NCBI RefSeq assembly: GCF_001640805.2
Contig: NC_066835.1
Span: 2,907,269 to 2,971,268, forward strand
DNA: 64,000 nt
Source: Lates calcarifer
Lineage: Eukaryota > Chordata > Actinopteri > Centropomidae
Direction of reading: 5' to 3'
This document shows positions 50,318 through 62,600 of this stretch, piece after piece. The notes below the pieces were generated by a model. That model was given only the letters and a program-made list of their open reading frames with translations, searched no databases and was not told the origin of the DNA. How positions within the stretch are numbered: the stretch's first letter is position 1; each line of letters opens with the position of its first letter. The position numbers and the translations under genes were made by a program.

Positions 50318-50403
50318 TCTATTATCTCTCTCTTTCTCTCTGTCTCTTTCTCTCTCGTATGTCTTACATCTTTTCTTCCTCTCCCCATCTTTCCTCCTGA
50401 GGC
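50318..50403. repeat. pyrimidine-rich (CT) tract
   Basis: Long CTCT/TTTC stretch with few purines. The minus-strand open frames over it are Arg/Glu/Lys-rich low complexity and not genes. Confidence 0.85.
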
Positions 50404-51754
50404 TCCTGAGTGTCGGAAATGGCACGTTGACTTCCACGTGAAGGATTTTCTATTCGTGGGGGCCGCCAGCCCGCCTGCCTGCCTGGCATCCTCTCTGTGA
50501 CCCATGTCTGCATGGCCTCAGTGCCAGTCTTACCATCCGCCCTCCCTCCCTCCCTTTCCCTCTCTGTCTGCCTTTGTACATCTCTCTGTACGTCTCTCTA
50601 ACACTCACTGTCTCCTCTGCAGCAGCTGGATCACTCTCTCCTTGGCCTGGTCATCAAGGGTGAGAGACTCACGGGGAGACAGAGAGATTGGAGAGGAGAG
50701 AGTAGTGGAGTACCTGAAGGCTGCTGCTGTCATTCATTCACTTAGCTTCGATTGATAACGCAGCGTTTGGTTCTAATCTGTCTGTGAGAGGAACCACAGT
50801 GCATTTCTGCGAGGCAATTACGCGACTATTTCCTTTAGGGAAAGCCAATAGCAGACCGCTTATACCATGCTATTCAATTATGTAAGAAGATGGAGCGCTT
50901 TCCTCTCTGCTGCTCCTCTGTTCTGTGGAATTAGAAACACTCTGTCTTGTTATTTTAGATTTGTAAGAGTCTGTGCTCTCTGTCATGTTAAGACGAGGAG
51001 AGATTAATGTTGATCATGGCATGTAGGGCTATCAATTCACTGTATCCGAAGCTATTTTTAGATATCGCTTGCATGTGTTGGTTTATTTTTCTGTCTTTTA
51101 TCATAATTGTTGTAAAAACTACAAGGTCAAATTTGCACAAACTTGAGGCTAACATGGTCCCACACCTTGCCATACCCAGCTGACATCACGCATACGCCTC
51201 ATGTCCTCATTGTGGCCAAAGCCTTCAAATCAATTCTTCACCCTCCGTCATGCACAAAAAAATGCATGATTGCATACAATGCAATAAGGCAGAGGCCTCT
51301 CTCAAGGCTAGGTTGCCCTAGCAACAAGTTACGTAGCAGCAGTCTGGGCGAGGGAACTACCTCACAGGAGAGGTGGATGCCTGAGAATGGAGGTGGAGAC
51401 TAACTGGGACATTTTAGCAAAAACAATGAGTCTCAAATGGATTGCACATTTCTGTTTGGCTTGAATAAATGACAGTGATACATAAATGTTACGTATGCAG
51501 CAGAGTCAGTGCTTTGTCTTTAATAAATAATGTTTCTGTTATGTAATCTGTGGACCACAGCATCAGCTAACATCATGTATTACACACATGTGCTTTATTG
51601 CGGTTGCATCTGCAGGGAGACAAAGAGCCCTTGGGTGTATGTATGTATGGTCTCATCTCCTGTCAGTAGGGATGCTGGGACACAGCCAGACAAGCAGGAT
51701 GCATGATCACAAAGGTTTACTCATGGCTACCAGACACATGCTGCACATATGCAC

Positions 51755-51776
51755 TCACACACACACACACACACAC
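51755..51776. repeat. (CA)n microsatellite
   Basis: A short run of CA units. Confidence 0.85.
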
Positions 51777-52734
51777 TCAGACAGCCGTCATTATCCACTT
51801 CCACCTCCACAGGTTAGGGGCAGGACTTCAGTTGAGGTAATTAAACCAAAACTAATTGAAAATGTGTAATTTTTTGTCGAATCACTTCTCACTGCTGTTT
51901 GAGCATCGAGACAACAGTGGGTGTGTCCAAGTCTAACCCCTAACAGAGTTTAAAACTCAAAGATATGTGCACACATGTAAAACCAAAACCCTCTAGTCAT
52001 GGTTTACTCACCATATTTCCGCAACTTAATGTGTTCATAATAATATTGCTTTAAAAATTATTGTATTTTGGCCATTTTCTTTGTACTAGACACAACAAAG
52101 AAATTCTCGTTGGTGTGGGAGCAAGATGTGGGGTGCATGATAATTTAGTGAATGTCTCCACCTGCTGTACACCCAGAGGAACTGCTGCATTATGTAATGG
52201 GTGTACTAACATGGCTATTCTAGAAGGAAAGAATGCTTGTCTTGCCTTGTGCTGCCTTCAAGTGCTCCTTAGATGCGCTTATTTCACACTTCAAAAGATG
52301 TTAAAAAAAAAAAAAAGATTAGCACCATTTCAAGTGTCTCCTGTCAGAGATTGTGGTGTAATCAAATGGTACAGTTATTTTGTCCTTTGCAGAGAGTGAA
52401 AAGGGAGAAACATGTATAATTTGTTGTCATGTGTTTTTTAACCAAACAATCACCACAGTTAGCCTGCTGTAGTTACTGTATGACAAGAAATGTGCATTAC
52501 ATCTGCATTAGGAAAAGGAACAGTTAGTTTTGCTTCACCTGTAGTTAATGTAAATGAATAAAAATAGAACATAAGGACAAGACGCACACTGACAATTGTG
52601 AAAAGCAAAACAAAATCTAAATGGTTAATCCTCAGAGAGCATGAATGTTACTTATCAAAATACATGGCTACCTTTCTTAGCTGAGATCACGTTGATAGTT
52701 CTGCCAGAGGGTTATATACAGAAAAACTCACAGT

Positions 52735-52860
52735 GAGTCTAAAAGTTGGCAGGCTTCGTCTTCTGGGGCACATCGAAATCCCCACAAAATGTCATAGCAA
52801 TCCATTGAGTAGCCTGGACCAAAGTGGTGGACTAATCTTATTTTCCTAGCTTAACAGTGA
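52735..52860 (-). repeat. family R1 fragment, minus strand
   Basis: CAAAATGTCATAGCAATCCA followed by TGGACCAAAGTGGTGGAC is the reverse complement of the proximal part of the repeat seen at 1222 and 30283. Confidence 0.55.
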
Positions 52861-52999
52861 TACTAAACTATATCATTATCATTTAAATATCATCCATCCA
52901 ACAGAGTGTATCTGTGCCAAAAAATATTAAGGCCAAGCACCAGGATCAAGGGCTTTGCATAGAAATGACACTATTCACAGTCATGTATGTAAAGCTTGT

Positions 53000-54846
53000 G
53001 GGTTTAATATGGCAATTTTCCACCACCAGATAGAATCAACATAAGGGATTCAATCCAGCTAAGTAAAATATATGCACCACTTATAGATCAGGACACTACA
53101 AAATACACCTCTGATTCTTCACCCACCCCACCCCAACCAAAAAAAAAAGTCTTGATCATACAGCTTCAGATAGACCACAAACACTTTCTCATCAGCATCA
53201 GTAGTGTACAGCATCCAAAACAGAGGCTGGGCAGCAGCACACCAGGCTTCCCTTGTTGCATTTGTGAAACACATCCACATAAAGACACAGCCACATCTTC
53301 AAATAGAGACAATTACAGAACACCATTTCTTTGTGGGTACAGTATGTGAATTCTAGTAATCATACAGGTAGCATGTATGACACATGGATTATACTACAAT
53401 ACAGTATATATACAGTAGCAGTGAGTTGATAGCTGACAAACTGTGGACCCTCACTGTGTTTTCTCGCTCTCCATCTTGCGTCCTATTCGCAACTCTACTT
53501 ATGTGTTGATGAGTGTGAACAGACTCTGGAGAGGCAGAAGGCGAGTGCGCTGCCGTTTTCAGCACTTGAAACACATTGTGGCGGCAGTGTTGCTTGATGC
53601 TTGCTCCCGTACCCAGGCAGTGGGCATATGCTGTTGACACCATAAGAAGCTTGTGTGAGGAGCATTACGCAGCTGAAGTTGATGCAGAATTGAACGCTTA
53701 TCCTGATGGATAGTAGGACCTGCAAATACGGGTTTGGAGAATGTTACAAAAGAGTTTTGTTTTTCTTTGATTTATATTTCAAGCACTAAAGATGTGTAAT
53801 GATACCTCCTATTAAAACTGAGGAAATATCAGTAGCCCAAAAGAGTGGATAACAGTACTTCACAGAGAAAGATCACAACACACGTTTTCAGTTGTAAACT
53901 GCCACTAGGCACATTTTCAGAGGTTTGGAAAGTAAAGAGACTTTTAAAAGCAGCCTTGAGCAAAAAACAAAAGGACATCACAGACTTTTTTTCTTTCAGT
54001 ATTACAGTGAAGCAGTGTGTACCTTGTTGGCAGTGGGACACTATTCCCTACAGGAATGTCTTAAGATATGGACGGCTTTTCTATACGAAATCATCTTGCA
54101 CCATATAGACACCTAAAAAAATGGATCAAATCCCTGGTTGCTGTTGCTAGGATCAAAACAGTCCGGGGAATAGGGGTAAAAACTGTACATTTACAATGTG
54201 GATATACTGTACAACAGCCTCAGATTTGAAAACATGTAGTAGATAATACACATTTAGTGTAAAAGCATAAGTGAGCAAGAAAACACAAAAAGAAATCTAC
54301 AGTTTTCTTATGTCAAACATACCATTTTACATCCTAAAAAGCTCTGAGCCACAGCAGGCTGCTATCAAACCCCCTCCTGTTCATGTCAATGTAAAATGAC
54401 ACACGTCACTGTAAAACAAAAATCAGCAGGAAATGACAGGAAATTGTACATATTACAGTTTGACTTAAGAATTCCGTTTTTTCTTTAGTTTTAAATAAAT
54501 CATACAAAAATAGTAATGTACAGTATACAATCTGTCATGGTCCCTTTGATTCTCAGTGTAGTGTAGACTGAGTGTATAACTCACACACACTCAGTGGTTC
54601 ATAGCTGAGTAACGTCTGACTCTTTTCAGATAGTGCTGAGTCCCAATCAGTCCAAAGCTCCTGGCTTCAGTCCTTTGGGGGAGTCGGTCTGTCACTCACT
54701 CTCCCTCCGTGGCTCAGCTGCTCCGCAAACAGACTGACTCTCCACAGATCATCACACCTTCTCCCACAGGTCACCCTCTATCTTGCTCCTCATCCCGTCT
54801 CTCAGGTTATCTCTACTGATCTCCAGGGAGGTAAATAAACGAGTCC
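53000..54846 (-). other. probable PKI 3' UTR (end uncertain)
   Basis: The 1.8 kb beyond the stop codon is free of recognisable interspersed repeats, unlike its surroundings. I found no minus-strand AATAAA close to the stop. The nearest usable hexamer noticed is ATTAAA near 53003. A 9-bp hairpin lies at 54567-54595. The extent is an inference. Confidence 0.3.
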
Positions 54847-54929
54847 CTACGATCCCTCTTTCCCCTCTGAGCTCTCCGGTGGCGGTGGAGGCTCCTCCGC
54901 CGTGGGGGACTGGGCCCCTCCCGGACCAT
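54847..54929 (-). other. pkib: PKI C-terminal coding exon
   Basis: The acceptor AG lies at 54931-54930. The exon completes the split Asp48 codon and encodes GPGGAQSPTAEEPPPPPESS and EGKEGS, then TAG at 54849-54847. The phase matches the preceding exon exactly, which supports the join even though C-terminal tails vary in this family. Confidence 0.85.
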
Positions 54930-56045
54930 CTGTGCACAACCCAAAAAGAAACAATAAGAAATATGTTGTTGTTACTTTGAGGGGCAAAAAGAAGTAACTA
55001 TAGGCTGTATACAGCCTGTTCTGTTGGCCAGTGCCAATGACTTAATGATTATTACATCACTGCATGCTTGCATGTTTTGCTTTTGAGTCATTTTACAGCT
55101 CCTGATGTGTCAGAGCCACTTTCAGAATCACCCTAAGTAGCATAGCACCAATAGCATCACCATAGCACTAATTTGGGCCTACAGGGAGAAAATGCATAGT
55201 GTCCACAACCTCCTGGAAGTAGCCAGTTAGCCCATTCCCAAGTGGCAACTGTAGCCCAAAGCTGATTCTCAGACCAAAACGACTCTAAAGGTGCTTTCAG
55301 ACCTACCTTGTGTGGTCCAGACCTCTGGGGTAAGAAAATAGCAAAAAAATAGCAGGTGTGAAAGGTGCCTCAGACCACAGCCCGGACCAAAGGACCAAAA
55401 CATGGTTCAACCAAAAGCGTTGGTCTCATGATTCAGCTAATTTGCAGTGAAAACACTTTTTTGGATGGTTCAGACTTGTGGACCAAATACAGGAAGTCGA
55501 GGCAGGCTCGTTACCCATTAAATAATAGAAAGGGAAAAATAAGCAGAAGGGAAGTAAAAATAAGCTGCAGTACCACATGGGAGGAGGAGATAAAATATTT
55601 AACTGTAATTCGGTCTGATGACGAAATCAGCTTGAAAAAAGTCAACTTGACAAATCTGAAAGTGACGACATCAGACACACACCCAGCACACATATGTGAT
55701 GACAACTGGACACACATATGTCATACAAACTTCTTCAGTGCCCTCGCAAAGTCACTGTGAAACCAAAACTAACTGGGTCAAATGTATACAATGTAGCAAA
55801 AACATGAATCTTGGTTCAGACATCTATCAGACATCAAATTAAATTTATAAACCGATGACAGTTTTTAGTAATAACAGAGGCAAAGACAACTAGTGTACTT
55901 TACCTTTGAGGGACAGCTCAGCTAGTTTAAGAGGCAGGTCACCGGGGTTTACGCCTGCCGGTGAGCCCAGGATGTCAGGCAGGGCATTTCGCCTCCCCGA
56001 GCGTCCCGAGGAGGCAAAGTCCAACACTGGCTCTACTTCTGTCAT
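54847..56045 (-). CDS. pkib: cAMP-dependent protein kinase inhibitor, PKIB-like, two coding exons
   Basis: PKI proteins bind the free catalytic subunit of protein kinase A as a pseudosubstrate and carry it out of the nucleus. The coding sequence joins 56045-55904 and 54929-54847 on the minus strand, giving 74 residues (family 75-78). The inhibitory segment FASSGRSGRRNALPDI covers residues 10-25: Phe10, Arg15, Arg18, Arg19, Ala21 in the phospho-acceptor place and Leu22. A leucine-rich export signal, LPLKLAELSL, follows at residues 37-46. The tail is acidic with five prolines in a row and ends SSEGKEGS. The donor is AAAG/GTAAAG, the acceptor GTGCACAG, and the intron 974 bp. NFASS-RRNALPDI-DLPLKL wording is closest to PKIB; PKIA is the alternative. 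Confidence 0.9.
55287..55740. repeat. probable MITE-like repeat in the PKI intron
   Basis: AAAGGTGCTTTCAGACCTAC at the left and repeated GACC, GGTTCA and GGACCAAA steps resemble a family of short teleost elements. It lies wholly inside the 974-bp PKI intron. The terminal repeats could not be defined cleanly. Confidence 0.35.
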
Positions 56046-56058
56046 CTCAGGACCCCTC
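55904..56058 (-). other. pkib: PKI exon with start codon, pseudosubstrate and export signal
   Basis: The exon codes for MTEVEPVLDFASSGRSGRRN and onward to LSLK, ending one base into the next codon at donor GT (55903-55902). Upstream of ATG is a short leader ending GGTCCTGAG after a TATCGTAGAG acceptor-like sequence, so the true exon start is near 56056-56060 and at least one 5' UTR exon lies upstream. Confidence 0.88.
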
Positions 56059-56254
56059 TACGATAAAAAGAGAAAAAGAGTACAGCGTTAATTTTGCCTG
56101 CCCTCGAAGACAGTGCTCTCAAACAAGAAAGAAACAGTACTTTTTGGCAGTTTTGTAACAGTAAATGAAAACCTGTAAAGGGTTAGTGTTAGGGTTAGAG
56201 TATTGTGTTTTATGAATTTCACAATAAATTCAGTAGGAATCTTTCTGTGCTAAT

Positions 56255-56770
56255 ACACCAATCAGCCACAACATTAAAACCACTTGCATAATATTGTTTG
56301 GTCCCCCTTGTGCTGCTAAAACAGTTCTGACCCATCAGGGCATGGAAACAGGACTCCTGAGGGTGTCCTGTGGTGTCTGGCATTGGGATATTGGCAAATA
56401 TTGGTGGGGCGTCCAACATCTGGTTTGTTCTGGATCATCCCACAGATGTTCAATCAGATTTGGATCTGGAGGATTTGGAGGCCAGGTCAACACCTTGGGC
56501 TCTTTGTCATGTTCCTTGAGCTATTCCTGAGCAGTTTATGTGGTGTGGTGGGAGCACCGTCCTGCTGGGGGAGGCCCCTGCTGTCAGGGAGTGTGTTTGC
56601 CATGGGGAGGTGTGTTTAGTTTACAGCAATGTTAAATTGGGTGGCATGTATCAAAGTAACATCCAGATGAATGTCAGGTCCCGTGGTTTCCCTGCAGAAC
56701 ATTGTATTGTAAAGAGATGATTAATGTTATTCACTTCACCTGTCAGTGGTTTTAATGTTTGTTGTTCATT
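56255..56770. mobile_element. non-autonomous DNA element with terminal inverted repeats
   Basis: ACATTAAAACCACT at 56271-56284 is repeated as a perfect reverse complement at 56745-56758; outer bases (CACCAATCAGCCACA) are partly mirrored as well. The roughly 0.5-kb body, containing ACAGTTCTGACCCATCAGG and GATCATCCCACAGATGTTC, is wording that recurs across teleost genomes. No transposase frame is present; the short open frames inside it are incidental. It lies just upstream of the PKI start-codon exon. Confidence 0.65.
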
Positions 56771-58679
56771 CAGGGTCTTATTTCTATGCTATTCTATTCC
56801 TAATGATAAAGTTTGTCTGTACTTTTGTATGCTTTTGTACTGTGGAGAAAACCCCTGTATGGGACAGTGACTCCGTTCTACTCCAAGTACATTTCAAATG
56901 ATCTAGTTAGCCTGTTTCTTTCTCTGCACTGATGCTTACACTGGTCACTTTAATGACATTAGTTTCGAAATGACTGATGTTTTCATTTTGAGTAATACAG
57001 AGCCCAAGCAGTGTCCATTTATCTTAACATATTTCAGAAAACAAAATGGACCTAATCTGTTTAGTGATTTGAACGTCAAGAGAAAAGATTCCTCACTGAA
57101 GCGGAGGATGTGTCTGTCTGGGCTCATGGAAACCAGCAGCTGGGGAGTCTGCTCTGGGCTACACTGGTGACAGGCAGAATTACATTCCTTGTCACACAGA
57201 CACACACACACACACACAAACACACAAACACAGCAAGCCACTGTTGCTATGGCAACAGTACAGAAAAGCACCACTGGCAGGTAAACATATGACTTGAATC
57301 CATTCTCTCACTATCTCACTTTCTCCTCCCAGTCTCACTCTTTTGTTGTGTAGCTTTGCTTTAAATAACCATAGCATTCTGTGGAGCAAAATCCCATTTC
57401 CCATCGCTCTGTTTCTACAAAGGAATGACATGTGAGTTAATGCGCACTTGCAGCTATAAACTCACACACACACATACACACTATCTAGATCTCCAGAAAA
57501 AGGGCCACAGGTTGGCCATCTGTTAGCCTCGAGCGCTATTGTAGCTTCAACATTGAGCTCATATAAGCCACAGTAGATCATTGTGTCCTATTTCTTTGAA
57601 TAGTTCCATGAGCATAAACGTATTTCCACTTTGACATAATCACATTCTGACAACTCAACCAGTGTCTCTGCACACAGGAGGAGTGACTGCTATTGGCAGG
57701 ACAATATAAACACAACAAAGCAGCATTTGTATGATTTTGTTTGCATAAAGGTGACAAATGTAGCATTTTTGAATGTCAGTATGTCATTATCAAATTATCT
57801 CTGTACAATGAATGATATTATTTAACAGAATACACACATACACAGAGCATCCCTAGCTTTACAGAACAGGGCATGCATACAGATAGTAATAATTAATGTG
57901 ATAATGATTTATTGATGTCAAAATGCTGTTGCACATTCACTGTTGTGCCTTGTTGAACACCCTCACAATAATATGACCAGGATGTTTGACAAACGTAAAG
58001 TAAATGCGTTGCAAATTATTTATTATTAGTTCAATTTTTTTCACATTTTACTTTTGAAACTGTCACTTTTTCAAAAAAACAGGTTTGAACAAACACAAAC
58101 TAACACAATCAATCCAAACGTAACCCATAATGTCCGTTCCTAAGCTATGTTGTAGAACTGACAGTTCCTTTCAATAGCAGTGCTTCCTCTGCCTCACTTA
58201 AACAAGCTAACGTTACTGCAAGACAGTGTCGGTGACAACATCAGTACACAGCATTACCTTTATCCACAATTACTCCATCAGTATTGTCAAATCCAAGATG
58301 ATTCCAAACATTATTTCTCCATGCTAGTTTACCCCATTTTTTGTTAGCAAAGAGAACAACATTATTTGATTATTTTTTTCACCTGCCGAAGGTGGTTTAC
58401 AGAAAACAACTGCAGTTTGTAAAGTCCCCATGTACTGCTTTACACCCAGATTCAAATGAAAATATCAAGAACAAGGCCTCAGTGTCCTCAGAGGCAGCTA
58501 CAACCACTCCACTTTCAGGTCTTTGAACTGAAATGCTCTGTATTTGCAATGTTAAATTGGTAGGACTGTACTGTAGGCGTCCAGGGAATCCGGAGCATTG
58601 TTTCCCCTCTCAGGCCTCGCATGTCAAAGATGCTCTTTGTCCTGAATTTGAGGCCAGGGTTCAACTAAAAGTCGAACAA
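56771..58679. other. non-coding upstream of PKI
   Basis: A (CA)n tract and AT-rich sequence; no exon is recognised. It may be part of a long first intron of the PKI gene. Confidence 0.45.
57199..57231. repeat. (CA)n microsatellite
   Basis: CA steps with AAAC interruptions. Confidence 0.85.
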
Positions 58680-59660
58680 TAGGAGTCTAATTGGGGCCAA
58701 GCAGCAGAACGAACACTTCGTCTCTTCTTCCTGCTTCAGCTGTCTGACAGGCTTGTCAAGCTAAACAGCTGATTATCAATGAAAAGCTGGGATTTGACTG
58801 TTAATCTGGATGATTACCAACTAGACTCAGGCTGATAATATTGACTTGCTGTGCTGTCAGGTCTATATTGACCTTTTCTTTAATACCAGATACTGGCCAA
58901 AAATCACCCACTGCTGATGGGACAGCTCGCAGTATGATGTGGGAGGATTTTCCTCAACAGCTTCAGGGTTTTTTCCTGTAAAACCTGCAGTGAAAGCTGC
59001 CTCAGGCCACCTTTTCCCCACCTAAGAATGTTGTCACTTTTTTTTTAGCAACCAGTGGTGATTTACTGTAGCTTAGAGGTTTGCAATTTTCTTTAGCTAA
59101 ATATCAACAACTGCAAATCAGTGCAGAACATTGGCTTTCAGTGGCTTCAATCCAGCGATATCAGTGTCAATAACAGCCTTGGAACACCACCAATAGCCTG
59201 GTCCTAATTAGAACATCTGGTTGGTAACTTTCATTAAGCCATCGGATTAAACATTGAACAGGCAGTGACCCATCATTTGAACAGGTTTATTTTAGCTGTT
59301 AATCCAACAACAGTTTAAATGGGATTATCTTGTCAAGAAAATTGACCTAGATACGATGATGTCTGCGCCGGCTCAGTCAGACACAGGAACAAGCCGCAGG
59401 TATGTTACACAACAAGGTCGAGTTATAAAAGCCTTTTGATGGAAGAACTGTCAGAGGTCAAGGGCAGTTTACAGAGCGGGTGAGAAGATGTCGACTAAAA
59501 AAAATGAGGATAAAAAGGCTATCTTTCCGTTTTCTTCCAAACTGCAAACATGTGACAGCTCTGCAATTAAATAAGAGCTCATTAATGCTGCAAATTGCTA
59601 CCTGGGCTATTTCTAAACACAGTGACCTCTATAATTTAGCAACAAATTACACTGTATGTA
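58680..59660. promoter_or_regulatory. candidate conserved non-coding elements
   Basis: Repeat-free blocks at about 58680-58900 and 59330-59660 with TALE-type TGACAG/TGTCA motifs (CAGCTGTCTGACAGGCTTGT), AGCTGATTATCAATG and GCTCATTAATGCTGCAAATT. They lie upstream of the PKI start-codon exon and could be in a long first intron. Confidence 0.25.
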
Positions 59661-62600
59661 CTTGAAACATCCTCTGTCTTGCAGTGCCATTGTGGAAATA
59701 ATCATGCAGCTAAAATTATACTCTGATATCTTGCCAGTTGGACACGTACAAAAGGAAAAAGCCTTTTCACCCATCCCATCTTCTGCGTGTTTACCAGAGC
59801 AGGTATGTTGTATCGCTGAACTTAAACAGCACACATTCAGTGTTGAAGGATAATTCTGACCACAACAGCCGTCTCCGACACCAGTGGGAGTGTCTCTGTT
59901 CAGAGGAAGCCTTGCTGGCTTTTCAAGAGAGCGCCAGCCTTTCTAAATGGAAATTCAAGTCCAAGGACCCTGAGCAAGAAAGCTTGTCTCAACAGACATT
60001 TTCACAGAGAGAGTGAATGGAGGCTTTCAGCACCACGGACAGGGCGAGAGAAAGAAAGCAGAAAACAGAAACAGATGCTGAGAGCTTCATAGCTCGGACT
60101 TTGTGCATCCAGGCAACCAACACAGACATATTGCCTGTGTTTCTGTTGTGTGTAGAAAATGTCAAAGAGCTCTATTCAAGAACATATTACCTCAGTATTG
60201 ACAAATGTTACACACCTTGTAGAACATGACTGGAGACCTTTCACAGTTGGCATCTTCAAACCAGTGTGTGATCTTATATTAGTTTCAACTTTCAGAGCTA
60301 CCACCAAATTACACAATGCAGAGCAGCAGCAGTGCACTAGTAACTTTGCTTAAATATACTTTAAATCTGGCAAAAGAATGACTAGAATCAGAAACTTCAG
60401 AGTATGAATCTGACTGTACCAAAAATGTATTGGTTCAATACCTAGCCTAGCCAATGCAGTGTAACATATAATATTATTAATCATTCTGAATCATAGCAAA
60501 TCTGTTTTGCATTTCATTACACCTGGGTTCATTCATTTTATGGCCATTTGGAGGCAGGACAACGAGCTGTAAACATAATGCTGACACATTATCAGTTTAT
60601 GGCTAACCTGTTAGCAAACAGTTTCTTATTTACACCTCCAGCAGACATGGAGAAACATAAGCATTCATTTAGACTCTAAGTCCAGTATTCACTCTCTTTG
60701 AGCTCTGTTTTGGTTTCCACCAGCTTTTGACAAAGTATCTGTATCTTTAGCTGCTAAATGCACCACTACATTCACGTGCAGTACACCGCTTATTAGAGCC
60801 TTTTTCTCTGGAAACCGCTGCCTGCTGCTCCGAAAACGACACTGATGAAAGCGGGGAAAGTAAACCAAAACAGTACGGTTGCATAATAAAAAGCTTTTAA
60901 GGATCCACCCGCTGTACAAAAAAATGCATGAACAAAGATGTTTGAAAATGTCACATCCATTACAGTCAGTAGTTATGTCAGAATAAATGTGACATGTTTT
61001 CTGCATTCCCATCTCCTTGAGTGATTGGAAAGCACAATGTTGTGTTTAGCAATAAACCAGGACAAGGCGCTGGGAAAACCACACTCTAAATGGGTCAGGA
61101 AAACTCCAACCTCTGATTCTCAAGTCTCAAAAATTACATTTTATAAAGCTGAATACTGCAGTGACATGAGAACAGAAGAGAAATGCACGATCTCAGGCAC
61201 TCCTTGTTTTTGCTTGAAAATGTATTCAATCATGACACATGTGAAACTCTGAATCAAACCATACATCTTAAATAAATGTGATATTCCGCTTCATATGCTC
61301 ATTATATGAAATATCAGTTAGGAGTAGTGGTGAATGACTGAGTTCAAACTGACACTGAGTGAACCTGCGTATATTTCCAAACTGAGCCCCGGTCATTTAC
61401 AAAAAGCAGCGTAGAAAACATTCAGCTGCAGCTTCTCATTTAGCCAGTGCTGAGCATCGCTTTCACCACTTAAAATGAAGTTGCTGGCGGTACATCTCAT
61501 CAGCTGTTACTAATTACTGTTAATTCAGTCAGTAATTTGATGACAGGCCTACATTAAACGAATCTGTTGTGGATTTGTGTGCTCTGTGTATGCTGCTGTC
61601 CGTGCTTGTCAAAGACAGTTTATGAGCTGAGAACTTCCACTCTGTAACACTGTACGCTGCAAAACCACAAATGAACTGAAGTTAGTTCCAACAAATCCTA
61701 CAGAGTGAGACATCTTTTCTCTAGTGGTCTCATATCAATACTTTAAGCTTATAAACTTTATATTTTTGGACTATAACCCACCGTATTTGACTCAATAAGG
61801 CATGTGAGATTAACAAGTCTACAGCTGTGTTATTCTGATGATACAATGATTAGATACACAGGCTATTTAATCAACATTTAAGTAATGAAAAATCAGAATC
61901 AGATTGGACTCACTATCAGCAGATACCCAATAATAAAGGACCTGGACTGGGATCAAGGACAAAAAAAATTGACTGGGACATCTGCAGTTGTTTCCACAGA
62001 ATTCTTGGAAAATATCATAAAGTACAGAGCCTTAAGTTTTAGTGTCATGGTTATAAATAGTGTTTAACAACTGGTTATACATATAAAATACTTCCAGCAG
62101 TTTCAGTACAAAAATATCAGCACTGGTGCTGGCCTTTAAAAAGCCATATCTGTCAAAGCTTTCTCTTCTCCAAACAGGAGACAATGATAGATATCAGTTC
62201 TCCGAGCCACGCAGCCTGGCCCTGCCTGAGGCTGACCTCTATTCTGCTTCTCATCAGTCTAACACTTGCAGTGTGACCGCCAGAGAGAAGCAGCTACAGT
62301 CACCACACAGACTACAGCGTCACTGTGGTCTATACATTACAAAGCAGTGCAAATTACACATGACCCAGCAGTGATTAAATGAAACGATATCACATGTTCT
62401 AGTGATTTGTGAGTATCATTTTGAGAAATGTTTAATTAATAATTGACAACTTGCCTTTGTGGATGTTTTATGTGAACGTGGCTCATTCATTAACCTCATG
62501 CTTTTTCTAATAATAAGAAAGTAGGGATGATAATAGACTGCTTCTCTTCACCTGACAGTCTCACCACAGCAAATCCAAACTGTATACATCCATCATATGG

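Larger units (their letters stand above)
49326..52734. other. non-coding between repeats
   Basis: Holds the CT tract, an (AAT)n run at 50036-50053, a (CA)n run and a repeat-poor block at 50750-51070. No coding family is recognised. Confidence 0.5.

Noticed and set aside
56294..56720. Overlapping plus-strand frames rich in Gly/Trp
   Set aside because: They lie inside the inverted-repeat element and are not a transposase.
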